A stretch of 64,000 nt of DNA, taken from Lachnoclostridium sp. An138. Its GTDB lineage: Bacteria; Bacillota; Clostridia; Lachnospirales; Lachnospiraceae. Positions 8,295 to 16,012 of the stretch are shown here, in pieces. How positions within the stretch are numbered: the stretch's first letter is position 1; the number at the start of each line of letters is the position of its first letter. Location of the stretch: NCBI RefSeq assembly GCF_002160765.1, contig NZ_NFLF01000010.1, positions 59,875 to 123,874 on the forward strand, read 5' to 3'. The position numbers and the translations under genes were made by a program. Below the pieces are notes generated by a model, which ran no database searches, was not told the DNA's origin, and was given only the letters and a program-made list of their open reading frames with translations.

Positions 8295-9658
8295 TTCTTC
8301 TTTTCCTCCTCAAATCCAATCAGGTGTTTATAAGGAATCCAGGAATACTGACCAGCATTCACGGTGTGGTCATTCCTGTCCTCGGGCAGGTCCTTATCTT
8401 CCTGCCAGCTGTACCGCTCCAGCTCCGACAGATGCTCCGTGCAGGTATCTACCACCAGATAGCAGTCCTGCTGAATCCAGCCGAGCTGCAGGTTGATGCG
8501 GTCCAGAATCTCCAGCTTCTTGTAAGCGTCCCAGAAATTATACAGACAGCCATGCAGCCTTTTATACTTCCGTAGCTCTGTAATGGTTGCCTGGTCCGCT
8601 GAATCTATGTAAGTGTCTTTGGCAAAGCCCCATTCCTTCCGACACTTCTCCAGGAACTCCACGAACTTCACAGCTGTGTCGCTGGGAGCCAGTGGCACGT
8701 CCAGGTCCTTATTGTTATAGGCTCTTTCTGCCAGAGTGATCAGCTTCCTGTCTTCAGTGATGCCCTGAAAGAGCATCGCAATCGTATCCGGAGACTTGGC
8801 CGAGTAGGAAGTATCCAGGCCGGCTGAGAATTTCCGGAATTTCATTTTGCCCTGCTGCACCTGCTGCTTTACCCAAGCGGCCGAGACCACATGCCTTTTC
8901 CGGTCGAAATTTGGAAAGATAAGCCCTGTGGCTTTACCCCGTAGGCCCTGAATCTTGTTTTTCCAGATCTTCGTCCCTTTCGGTGTGGTCTGGATAATCC
9001 GCTCCAGCTTTTCCGGAGGCAGGCCCAGATTATGGGTAAAAGAAAAGAACCAATGTACCCAGCCGGGTTTTGGTTCTTCTTTCAGCTCATCTATAATTTC
9101 CTGGGGCGTCTCATCCACCCATTCCGGCAGCGGCCGGGAATGATTGATATACTCCTCATACACCTCCAGCGCCGGATCATCGGGATTCAGCGTTGCCATC
9201 AGATAATCTGACCGCATGGCCGCCTCCCGGACAAAGTCAATGTCCGCGGTATTGATCTCATCAATGTACAGGCAGCCGTACTGGCCACCCAGGGCATCCT
9301 TCCACTTGCGCTTGTTTCCGTATCCTACTACGAAAATAATTTTGTCGCCGCCGGATGTATGGAAGAGCAGATGTGGCATCTTGTACTCACCGGAGCCGTT
9401 GCCTTTATATTCCACCAGGACACCGAAATCATCCAGGATTCCCAGGTCCTTGTTGATGATATTCTTCTCGGCTGCGCCGGTGTCATCCGCGGCCAGGATG
9501 TGTAGCTTCTTTGGGCTCTCAGCCACCTTCAGCATGAACTTGAACAGGCCGACGGTTGTCTTTCCTGCAGCCGTGGTGCCCTCCAGGAACTCCACCGGCG
9601 CGTCACACTGCAGAAAAGCCTTGTACTTTTCTGACAGTAAAAGCCGTTCCGCACTCAC
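8291..9658 (-). CDS. Terminase large subunit
   Basis: A 455-residue packaging motor. The N-terminal ATPase has a Walker A-like GTTAAGKT at residues 27-34 and Walker B CLYIDE (about 125-130). The C-terminal nuclease has acidic residues in AGLDTSYS and YIDSADQA expected of an RNase H-like fold, as in PBSX-type terminases. GTG 9658 overlaps the terS stop (TAGTGAG). With TerS it cuts concatemeric DNA and pumps it through the portal. Confidence 0.9.
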   Translation of the reverse strand: MSAERLLLSEKYKAFLQCDAPVEFLEGTTAAGKTTVGLFKFMLKVAESPKKLHILAADDTGAAEKNIINKDLGILDDFGVLVEYKGNGSGEYKMPHLLFHTSGGDKIIFVVGYGNKRKWKDALGGQYGCLYIDEINTADIDFVREAAMRSDYLMATLNPDDPALEVYEEYINHSRPLPEWVDETPQEIIDELKEEPKPGWVHWFFSFTHNLGLPPEKLERIIQTTPKGTKIWKNKIQGLRGKATGLIFPNFDRKRHVVSAAWVKQQVQQGKMKFRKFSAGLDTSYSAKSPDTIAMLFQGITEDRKLITLAERAYNNKDLDVPLAPSDTAVKFVEFLEKCRKEWGFAKDTYIDSADQATITELRKYKRLHGCLYNFWDAYKKLEILDRINLQLGWIQQDCYLVVDTCTEHLSELERYSWQEDKDLPEDRNDHTVNAGQYSWIPYKHLIGFEEEKKK

Positions 9659-10158
9659 TATCCACCACCGCCGCGCATCTGCTGAATCAGGTCATCCAGC
9701 TTCGTCTTCTCTGTCTCCAGGCTTCCGGACAGCTCCACCTTATCTTTGAACATGCCCAGGTGCTTTCCAAGGTCTACCAAGGCCGACTTTTTATCATACA
9801 GCTTTACCTCCCTCTCAGTTCCAAACTCATTCGGTTTTATTTTAATAGACTGGATACAGGCAAGGTCGTCTTCAGAGGCATTAGGAAGGAGCTTTCCCGT
9901 GTCAGGGTCTACGACATCGGTAATCTTTGCAAGACCTATTCGTGCCAGCTCCAACAGGATACGATCCTGATTGATTCCGGTCCGCCTGGACCTCTCAGCC
10001 ATTGCTTTATCTATAGCATCCGAAATGTTGGGTTTTGCTAGGTTTTCGCAGCCAATATCCTTAGCAGTCTTAGGAGAATATCCTGCGCGGATGGCGGCCT
10101 GAGTGGCGTTCAGGTCTATCAGGTATTCTTCTATAAAACGTTTTTGTTTTTTGGTCAC
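9658..10158 (-). CDS. Terminase small subunit (Terminase_2 family)
   Basis: A 166-residue protein beginning (GTG) TKKQKRFIEEYLIDLNATQ with the helix-turn-helix phrase ATQAAIRAGYSPKTA, diagnostic of the family that recognises the packaging site. GTG 10158 has an excellent AAGGAGGTGA site. The C-terminus ends in glycines. Confidence 0.9.
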   Translation of the reverse strand: MTKKQKRFIEEYLIDLNATQAAIRAGYSPKTAKDIGCENLAKPNISDAIDKAMAERSRRTGINQDRILLELARIGLAKITDVVDPDTGKLLPNASEDDLACIQSIKIKPNEFGTEREVKLYDKKSALVDLGKHLGMFKDKVELSGSLETEKTKLDDLIQQMRGGGG

Positions 10159-10190
10159 TCAGGCTCACCTCCTTGGTTTTTGGCATAAGA

Positions 10191-10212
10191 AAAGCACCCC
10201 AGTGGGTGCTTT
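10191..10212 (-). terminator. Terminator closing the two-gene AT-rich cassette
   Basis: Stem AAGCACCC/GGGTGCTT with a 4-base loop. On the minus strand it is followed by TTCTT. It lies 5 bases past the stop of the 10217-10447 gene and insulates the cassette from terS. Confidence 0.7.
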
Positions 10213-10216
10213 CCGC

Positions 10217-10447
10217 TCAATCAACGATCTGATAAATATCTTTTTTTACATTTTCCGCTATTCTCTTTTGAAGTTCTTTAAAATCACAGTCATATCCGAC
10301 ACTGTATTTTTTAAGCATATTCTCCAGTTCTAAAATAAATTTTGAATTTTTATTCCTCTTTATACAATCTTCTTGTAATTCTTTATCAGTCACTTTATGC
10401 TCATATAAAGTCTGAATTACATCATGAACTATAAATTCTTCACACAT
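10217..10447 (-). CDS. Small acidic protein of unknown function, second gene of AT-rich cassette
   Basis: About 76 residues (MCEEFIVHDVIQTLYEHKVTDKELQE...), helical and charged, no recognised domain. ATG 10447 follows AAGGAGGG. It starts 18 bases after the stop of the 308-residue membrane protein gene and shares its AT-rich codon use, so the two are probably one transcript. An accessory subunit, antitoxin or immunity role is possible but unproven. Confidence 0.55.
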   Translation of the reverse strand: MCEEFIVHDVIQTLYEHKVTDKELQEDCIKRNKNSKFILELENMLKKYSVGYDCDFKELQKRIAENVKKDIYQIVD

Positions 10448-10464
10448 CAGTAATCCCTCCTTCA

Positions 10465-11391
10465 TTATTTTTCTTCTTTCCTCATCTCTATCAGCTTCTG
10501 CAAATCATCAGATAAAGAAATCATATCGTCTTGAACTGGAAATAAATCTCTTGCCTCTGGAACTGCGTCGATCGCAGAATAAATCTGTAAGCCTTTGTCC
10601 ATCCAATAAGCTAATTTTTCTAAACTACGTTTTGTTTTGTCAATCTCTTCTCCGTCTTTTAATTCACCTAACTCCTGTCTTAGTTGAATTACGTATTTTT
10701 CAGTAATTACATTATTTACTTCCTTAAATGTTTTATGAAATTCTCCTAGAAAATCATTTTTCATCTCAAGGCTTCTTAATGCTTCTTCTTGTACTTTCAC
10801 AGTTGCAACATGCGACCTAATTTTGACCGCCATATCTACAATTTGAGCCAAATTTTTTAATATCATTAAAGCTGAAGAACCCGCTATCAAAAATGTTACC
10901 CAAGTGGAGCCGACATCAACCGAATCGTATTTTATTTCTGCATCCTGATTATTTAAATATGGACATTGCTTAAATACAAAATTCAGGTCATCCAAACATT
11001 TTGAAAATTCCTCTATGTCATGAAATTTAGGCAACGATATATCAAATCCTGTTTTTATTTCATTTTCTCGAATTGGCTTTACACTTTCATACATTTTTAT
11101 CACCGTTTCCATAGAAGCTAAAAGTTCACCTCTTGCTCTAATAAATTCATTGGCAACTGACTGAGGAATATCAAACTCATCCATATCTTGTTGCGTCGCC
11201 GGTATCGAATCATACAGTTTTCTCACTTGCTTATGAATAGGATGAACACTTGCCAACCGATTTAATACACGTCTTTTTTCTTGCCAGCCCACAACATGTT
11301 TTATATTCGCTCCTGCTTTATTTGAAAGTTTCATATCGGCAACAAGAGATAAACAAGAGTTACAAATAAAATACATACCATATAGCCTCAT
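10465..11391 (-). CDS. AT-rich membrane-associated protein of unknown function, first gene of cassette
   Basis: About 308 residues starting MRLYGMYFICNSCLSL. I chose ATG 11391 because TATAGGAGG precedes it. The middle (about residues 165-195) has one hydrophobic stretch (TWVTFLIAGSSALMILKNL) between two long charged helical regions, so it is likely a single-pass or peripheral membrane protein with coiled coils. I do not recognise the family. Base composition is far more AT-rich than the flanking terminase and regulator genes. It has a private promoter and sits between two terminators, the pattern of a lysogenic-conversion or defence gene. Confidence 0.55.
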   Translation of the reverse strand: MRLYGMYFICNSCLSLVADMKLSNKAGANIKHVVGWQEKRRVLNRLASVHPIHKQVRKLYDSIPATQQDMDEFDIPQSVANEFIRARGELLASMETVIKMYESVKPIRENEIKTGFDISLPKFHDIEEFSKCLDDLNFVFKQCPYLNNQDAEIKYDSVDVGSTWVTFLIAGSSALMILKNLAQIVDMAVKIRSHVATVKVQEEALRSLEMKNDFLGEFHKTFKEVNNVITEKYVIQLRQELGELKDGEEIDKTKRSLEKLAYWMDKGLQIYSAIDAVPEARDLFPVQDDMISLSDDLQKLIEMRKEEK

Positions 11392-11420
11392 GATATTTCC
11401 TCCTATAAACATTTTTCCAA

Positions 11421-11429
11421 ATTATACCA
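11421..11429 (-). promoter_or_regulatory. Extended -10 promoter of the AT-rich cassette
   Basis: The minus strand reads TGGTATAAT (TATAAT at 11426-11421 with an upstream TGN), about 20 bases before the AGGAGG of the first cassette gene. No good -35 is visible, as is common for extended -10 promoters. Position between a terminator and the gene supports independent expression in the lysogen. Confidence 0.6.
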
Positions 11430-11447
11430 CAATAATCGACAAAAGAA

Positions 11448-11476
11448 AACACCCCGTATGCTCTACAGGGTGCTTT
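11448..11476 (-). terminator. Terminator upstream of the AT-rich cassette
   Basis: Minus-strand stem AGCACCC...GGGGTGTT followed by TTCTTTTG. Its arms resemble those of the terminator at 10191-10212, so the cassette is bracketed by two related hairpins. It would stop transcripts coming from the regulator gene at 11643-12071. Confidence 0.55.
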
Positions 11477-11642
11477 CTCAAAAAAAATGTTATTAGGGGG
11501 ATGGCAGTCTTCGCGTTTCCGCCGGCGCACTGCCTGGACCGATTCAGCAGCCAAGCTGTGACACCTGGCCGCCGTATCATGTTTAAGAGGAGATTTATAA
11601 TAACTCACAGACATCTGCCGTCTGGGCCCCTCGCTGGGTTCC
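11477..11642. other. Noncoding stretch between late regulator and cassette
   Basis: About 165 bases with no convincing gene. An 84-codon minus-strand frame crosses it and the cassette promoter but has no ribosome binding site. Its location between an ArpU/RinA-like regulator and the terminase genes is where cos or pac sites and late promoters often lie; I see no defining repeat. Confidence 0.3.
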
Positions 11643-12071
11643 CTAAGTATTATTATAATTATGTATTTTATGCATGCTATGCAACTTTAAAAAATTTTCG
11701 ATTTTTCTACTCACGCTGCTCTGATCTAAATGGAGTTTCTTACCAATCTTCTGTTGCGTCTCACCCTCCAAGTAATACATCCGGAAGATCCGGCGCGTTT
11801 GGCTGTCAGGAATCGCCTCTATCCACTGTTCTGTTTCTTCACAGTCCACTTGCAGCTTCTCCAGCCGGGTCTCATATCTTTCCCGAAGACGCCATTCCTT
11901 ATTGTAATCATATCCCACTACCGCCTGCGGCTTGGGGTATCCGGTGGAATAATCAAATATTGTGCTGTTCCCTATCAGGCTGTCTCCCTCTCCCAGGTGC
12001 TCCAGTTTATACCGCAGCTCCCGGATCTCCTCCTTCTGGCTCAGATACCGCTCCAACTGCTCCCTCTCCAT
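11643..12071 (-). CDS. Phage late transcription regulator (ArpU/sigma-like HTH)
   Basis: About 142 residues. The N-terminal coiled region is followed by a sigma region 4-like helix-turn-helix near the C-terminus (RRIFRMYYLEGETQQKIGKK, then LDQSSVSRKIENFLK). This architecture matches ArpU/RinA-type activators encoded just before terminase genes and thought to switch on late transcription. ATG 12071 has GAGGAG nine bases upstream, better than 12080. Confidence 0.75.
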   Translation of the reverse strand: MEREQLERYLSQKEEIRELRYKLEHLGEGDSLIGNSTIFDYSTGYPKPQAVVGYDYNKEWRLRERYETRLEKLQVDCEETEQWIEAIPDSQTRRIFRMYYLEGETQQKIGKKLHLDQSSVSRKIENFLKLHSMHKIHNYNNT

Positions 12072-12108
12072 CACTACCATCTCCTCTCCCGATTTTTATC
12101 TTTTACAT

Positions 12109-12444
12109 TCAAACAAATCTTTCAGGCTCGCTCTCACGTCCATACCACTTATCCAGACGCTGCCCTACCCAATAGTTATCGAAATGTCCTCGGGTCCATT
12201 CATCATCAATGTCACCGATAATATCCTCTGCCAGCTCCATCCTCTCTTTCAGCCGCAGAATCTGATCCGGAGTGAGTCCCAGGCTTTTGTAAATATTACA
12301 TGCCTCGATTTTTGCAGAAATTTCTTCTGGCTCCAATCCTGTGTTCTCGTATGCTGCCAGACGCTGTACCAGCTCTTCCTTCTTTTCCGGTGACCAGTAT
12401 CCTGCCCTAATTCCATTTACACGCTCATGCGTCATCCTATCCAT
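12109..12444 (-). CDS. Conserved small phage protein
   Basis: About 111 residues starting MDRMTHERVNGIRAGYWSPE and containing VQRLAAYENTGLEPEEI, a phrase seen repeatedly in Lachnospiraceae phage proteins of unknown function. The start at 12444 lies inside the end of the preceding gene. A longer frame to 12654 exists but its extra part mirrors the neighbouring gene. Confidence 0.6.
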   Translation of the reverse strand: MDRMTHERVNGIRAGYWSPEKKEELVQRLAAYENTGLEPEEISAKIEACNIYKSLGLTPDQILRLKERMELAEDIIGDIDDEWTRGHFDNYWVGQRLDKWYGRESEPERFV

Positions 12445-12673
12445 TTTTCTCCTCCTCACATGCCTTTTTGCATTCGGTACATTTTTTATATTCTTCATCC
12501 AACCATACATCAAACAATACACACTTTGGAACAGCATGTTCCTTTGGCGCTTTTCTTCCATGTGTTCTGTCTCTGTGAGTATGGTATCCGCACACATTTT
12601 TCCCCCAGAAATCACCGCCATAAACACACCGTTCAGAATCTGGTGAAACATCATGCATAACTGTGATTTTCAT
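12437..12673 (-). CDS. Small Cys-rich phage protein
   Basis: About 78 residues starting MKITVMHDVSPDSERCVYGG. It has several Cys/His residues (GKNVCGYHTHRDRT and ECKKACEEEKNG) that could bind a metal. Unknown function. Start chosen at ATG 12673, after GGAGG; overlaps the neighbours at both ends. Confidence 0.5.
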   Translation of the reverse strand: MKITVMHDVSPDSERCVYGGDFWGKNVCGYHTHRDRTHGRKAPKEHAVPKCVLFDVWLDEEYKKCTECKKACEEEKNG

Positions 12674-12899
12674 CGTCTTCTCTCCTCCTGTCGCATCGGT
12701 ACAAATATCCCAGCGCAGCCGCCAGCATGTCACTGGCCAGTTTGCAGACATCTTCCGACGCTTTATACTTTCCCACTATTGCCTCCTGCTCTCTCCGGAT
12801 TTCCTCGCAGGTCTTTTCCTCCAGCGGTATTCCCTGATACCGCTTCAAAAACCTCCAGATATCGTTTATCAACTGGAAAATCAACTTCAGCTCATCCAT
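12651..12899 (-). CDS. Hypothetical phage protein
   Basis: An 82-residue helical protein (MDELKLIFQLINDIWRFLKR...). It overlaps the next gene by 23 bases and starts one base after the rusA stop, consistent with a compact early operon. No family recognised. Confidence 0.5.
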   Translation of the reverse strand: MDELKLIFQLINDIWRFLKRYQGIPLEEKTCEEIRREQEAIVGKYKASEDVCKLASDMLAAALGYLYRCDRRREDDENHSYA

Positions 12900-12900
12900 G

Positions 12901-13299
12901 CTACAGCTCCCGAATCCGGATATAGATCCCCGGAACCTCCGCCCAGAACTTTTCTGTTATCTCCCGGACCACCAGCGCATCATCTGTCCAAAACTTCAAC
13001 GCCGTCATACAGTCCTTCAGGAGCTTTTGCAGGTTATCCGTATCCGGCTTGGTTATCCGATACTCGCCGTCAGAATGCCGCCCCTGCGGAAAGCACCACT
13101 TTGTCACCAGCTCCAGCCCAGAAGTGTACGGAGCTTCCGGAACATATTTTGCCAGGTAGGCCATCAGCTTCACCCGCGCCCTCTTCAGCTCTTCCGGTTC
13201 ATAAAATACTGGCTTACCTTTGACCACATGGACCTGCTTCTCTTGATGCGTAACCGTCGGCGGGTCCATTGCCATGAAGAACTCACTTTTCATTTTCAT
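12901..13299 (-). CDS. RusA-family Holliday junction resolvase
   Basis: About 132 residues. The signature KPDTDNLQKLLKDCM plus WTDDALV carries the three acidic catalytic positions of RusA (Asp of PDTD, Asp of DNL, Asp of DDA). It resolves four-way junctions formed in phage replication and recombination. The start is either ATG 13299 or 13293; AAGAAGGG precedes both. It overlaps the small upstream gene at 13283. Confidence 0.85.
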   Translation of the reverse strand: MKMKSEFFMAMDPPTVTHQEKQVHVVKGKPVFYEPEELKRARVKLMAYLAKYVPEAPYTSGLELVTKWCFPQGRHSDGEYRITKPDTDNLQKLLKDCMTALKFWTDDALVVREITEKFWAEVPGIYIRIREL

Positions 13300-13456
13300 C
13301 CCTTCTTTCCGGATTGCATTTTGACACAGCACTTTTACATGCCAAGATCCCAGACTTGTATGCGTGCTGTTCTCGCTCTGTAAAATTTTTGAATTTCAGA
13401 TTTTCGATTAAGTGATCCATACTGCTCTGAATCGACCTGTATTCTTTTTCTGTCAT
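13283..13456 (-). CDS. Small phage protein upstream of rusA
   Basis: A 57-residue frame (MTEKEYRSIQSSMDHLIENL...) starts at ATG 13456 with AAAGGAG upstream and ends in TGA inside the rusA start region. The order of strong ribosome binding site, stop overlap and charged helical composition supports a real gene. No known domain. Confidence 0.6.
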   Translation of the reverse strand: MTEKEYRSIQSSMDHLIENLKFKNFTEREQHAYKSGILACKSAVSKCNPERRDENEK

Positions 13457-13504
13457 GTCACTTCACTCCTTTAACGCGTGAAATTGCATCATCTTGTGAA
13501 AAAT

Positions 13505-13812
13505 CTTTTTGTCAGGGAGTCAGGGGAAGGAGTCGTCGTGCGTAAGCTGTCGCACGACTACTTTCCCCTACCTGACTTGTCAGGGAAAAAATCTCTTTAC
13601 TCTCCCGTAGGGAGAGTAGTTTTTTTCCTTCCCTGTGAAAAAAACGTAAATCATGTTTTTTCCCTCACTTGAGGGAAAGGGAAAATAACAGAATTTTTCC
13701 CTACTTTCCGAGGGAAAGTAACGTATTTTTTCTTTTCCTTCCCTGGGGAAAATAACGTGCAGGCATGTTTTTTTCCTTCCGAGGGAAAAAGGAAAAATCA
13801 CGTTTTTTTCCT
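13505..13812. repeat. Dense hairpin array between rusA and primase-helicase, candidate replication origin
   Basis: About 300 bases made almost entirely of inverted repeats. The first is a large hairpin, about 13510-13581 (GTCGTGCG/CGCACGAC core with GTCAGG outer arms). The second is TACTCTCCC GTA GGGAGAGTA (about 13599-13619) nested in CAGGGAA/TTCCCTG. Several TTTTCC...GGGAAA units with AACGT or CATG between them follow to 13812. It overlaps the end of the primase-helicase gene. Reading frames across it give only low-complexity FP-rich peptides, so I treat it as non-coding. Likely an origin with initiator sites, or a structured RNA. Confidence 0.6.
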
Positions 13813-16008
13813 TACTTCCCCGTCTTCTATTTCAAAGCCGCCATGCTCTTTTAACCGATTTCTTACAGTTTTTTCAGTCGTCGCCATGTACTCAGCCAGG
13901 TCTTTTACGGTCACTTTTTCTCCAATTCCGCATGCTTCAAAAGCCATCTCGACGGATTCTTTCCGCTCCTTTTTCTTCTGATCCGGAGACTTTCTTTTGC
14001 TCATAGCTTTCTGCCAGGGCGCTTTTTCTTCTTCCGGCTGAATATCCTTCAGAGAGCCGATCTTATCTACCCGGTGAATAGGATAATCAAACCACAGATT
14101 GACCGGCTCAAACTTCGGAAACTCCCTCAGAGTGCCCTCAATCCGCCACGCGGTTAACTGCTTCACCTTCTGCTTTGCGGCTCCTATTTGAGCCTTCAGC
14201 GCGTCCATCTGGGCCTTTGTAAGGTGTTTTTCACAGTAGGCCAGCATCTGACCGGAATTGCACAGAGCGTCCTGCCCCAGGTCATCCTGCCACTCAAAAT
14301 GTGAATCCAGATACTGAATACAGGTATTGCAGACTGCCTTATTTTCTTCCTGGTCCATCAGCGTTCCTGTCGTTTCCAGCTCTATCAAGTCTAGCAGTGC
14401 ATCCGGGTCCCGGGCGAACACGCCGGAGCCTGATGCACGGTCCATGCTGCGCTTCCCGCCCTGGCTGCCCTTGCTGTGGTGGTGGCAGTAGATAACGGCT
14501 GTCCCCAGCTCTGTGCAGACTTTGTCAAACTGGTTGCAGAAATGAGCCATCTGGTCAGCGCTGTTCTCATCACCGGTGATCACCTTGTAAATCGGATCGA
14601 TTATAACTGCGATATAGCCTTTTTTAGCGGCCCGTCGTATTAACTTCGGGGCCAGCTTATCCATGGGAATAGAGCGCCCTCTCAGGTTCCAGATATCAAT
14701 ATTTTTCAGGTTATGCGGCTCCCATCCAAGGGCCTGGTAAACATCCTTGAAACGGTGCAGGCAGCTTGCCCGGTCCAGTTCCAGGTTGACGTACATCACC
14801 CTGCCCCGTGTACAGTTCCATCCCAGCCATGGGCGGCCCTCCGCGATGCAGATGCACAGCTCAATCAATGCGAAAGACTTTCCTGCCTTAGATGGTCCGG
14901 CCAGCAGCATCTTATGCCCCTGGCGCAGCACCCCGTCAATAAGCGGCGGGGAGAGCTCCGGCAGGTCGTCCCAGACCCCTTCCAGGCCTTCCGGCTCCGG
15001 AAGGTCGTCATTGACGCCTTCGATCCACTCGTACCATTCGTTCCAAGAGGCTTTTCCGATATTCGTGTCAATCAAATACTGCTTATGGCCATTCCGCATG
15101 ACTCCCGGCATCCGGGAGAGGCGTGAGGGGTTCCGATTCTGCTGGTCCACCTGCAGACCGTTCTTTCTGCAGACGTCATACAGATAATCCACCCGTTTTC
15201 GGTATTCATCGTAATTGGCTGCATCCACTCGGACGATTGCGTGCAGGCTTTTTCCACCGGAGTGTACCAGGCAGGCCACCGGAAGTTCCAACTCCCGGAT
15301 AATGGCATTCTGCTTTTCCAGATCCGTGTCATCAGATTCTACCAGGGCGTACCGATATTCCGTCACATTCTCATTTTTGCATCCGTTTCCGTCCAGCGGG
15401 TTAAAACGTATCCAAGCGCCGGCTTCCGGCCGGTAATCACCCAGCACAGCCCCTATATCGTCATCGCACTTAGAAAGCTGCTCAATCAACTGTCCGGCTG
15501 TCCGGTCCCAGCTCCCTTTCTGCGGCGCCCAGCGAGTTCCCTTCTCGTCGGTCTTTTCCCAACTGGCAGTTACATACCCAACATTTTCTCCTGCTTCAAA
15601 CAGCGTCTCCAAGTATCGAATCAACTGTTCCGCAGGATGCCAATCGGACGGTTCTGCAACCTCTTTTCCTTCGATCCAGTTCTGATCCACTATTACTAGA
15701 TCATCACGCTCTATCTCATCATCCCAGCCCAATTCATGCCCAGACATCTCTGGCCGCCAGCCATGGTCCTTCGCCATTTGCACAATAGTTCCGGCCGTCA
15801 CCGGCGCCGAATTGCCCCGGAAACCGGCCCATTTCCGTTCGCACTCACCGGCATGATACCGGCGGTCTGCCCGGCTCCAGCTGTCCCACACAGATACCGG
15901 ATACCCCTCCTGTTTCAAGGCCATCCCTACAGACAGCCATTCCGTATAGTCCAGCTCTGCAGGATTCAGATTCTCTAATACGTCCTTAATGTCATAGCCT
16001 CTTTCCAT
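13798..16008 (-). CDS. Primase-helicase (PriCT/RepB-like primase fused to RepA-like ATPase)
   Basis: A 736-residue replication protein. Residues 1 to about 90 resemble the PriCT-2 domain (ELDYTEWLSVGMALKQEG). Residues about 130-320 look like an archaeo-eukaryotic type primase or RepB core (ALVESDDTDLEKQN, HSGGKSLHAIVRVD). Around residue 370 is a RecA-like hexameric ATPase with Walker A LLAGPSKAGKS and Walker B VIIDPIYK. The C-terminus carries a winged helix (VTVKDLAEYMATTEKTVRNR). It probably opens and primes the origin; the hairpin array lies at its 3' end. Confidence 0.8.
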   Translation of the reverse strand: MERGYDIKDVLENLNPAELDYTEWLSVGMALKQEGYPVSVWDSWSRADRRYHAGECERKWAGFRGNSAPVTAGTIVQMAKDHGWRPEMSGHELGWDDEIERDDLVIVDQNWIEGKEVAEPSDWHPAEQLIRYLETLFEAGENVGYVTASWEKTDEKGTRWAPQKGSWDRTAGQLIEQLSKCDDDIGAVLGDYRPEAGAWIRFNPLDGNGCKNENVTEYRYALVESDDTDLEKQNAIIRELELPVACLVHSGGKSLHAIVRVDAANYDEYRKRVDYLYDVCRKNGLQVDQQNRNPSRLSRMPGVMRNGHKQYLIDTNIGKASWNEWYEWIEGVNDDLPEPEGLEGVWDDLPELSPPLIDGVLRQGHKMLLAGPSKAGKSFALIELCICIAEGRPWLGWNCTRGRVMYVNLELDRASCLHRFKDVYQALGWEPHNLKNIDIWNLRGRSIPMDKLAPKLIRRAAKKGYIAVIIDPIYKVITGDENSADQMAHFCNQFDKVCTELGTAVIYCHHHSKGSQGGKRSMDRASGSGVFARDPDALLDLIELETTGTLMDQEENKAVCNTCIQYLDSHFEWQDDLGQDALCNSGQMLAYCEKHLTKAQMDALKAQIGAAKQKVKQLTAWRIEGTLREFPKFEPVNLWFDYPIHRVDKIGSLKDIQPEEEKAPWQKAMSKRKSPDQKKKERKESVEMAFEACGIGEKVTVKDLAEYMATTEKTVRNRLKEHGGFEIEDGEVRKKT

Positions 16009-16012
16009 ACTC

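Noticed and set aside
11360..11614. An 84-codon minus-strand frame across the cassette promoter
   Set aside because: No ribosome binding site, crosses a terminator and promoter, and the peptide has no coherent composition.
13580..13801. A 73-codon minus-strand frame with repeated FP motifs, starting GTG over the primase-helicase stop
   Set aside because: Its repeats simply reflect the DNA hairpins, there is no ribosome binding site and the peptide is low complexity, so I treat the region as a non-coding repeat array.
13505..13812. CRISPR array
   Set aside because: The repeats are palindromic units of variable size without constant-length unique spacers, and there are no cas genes.
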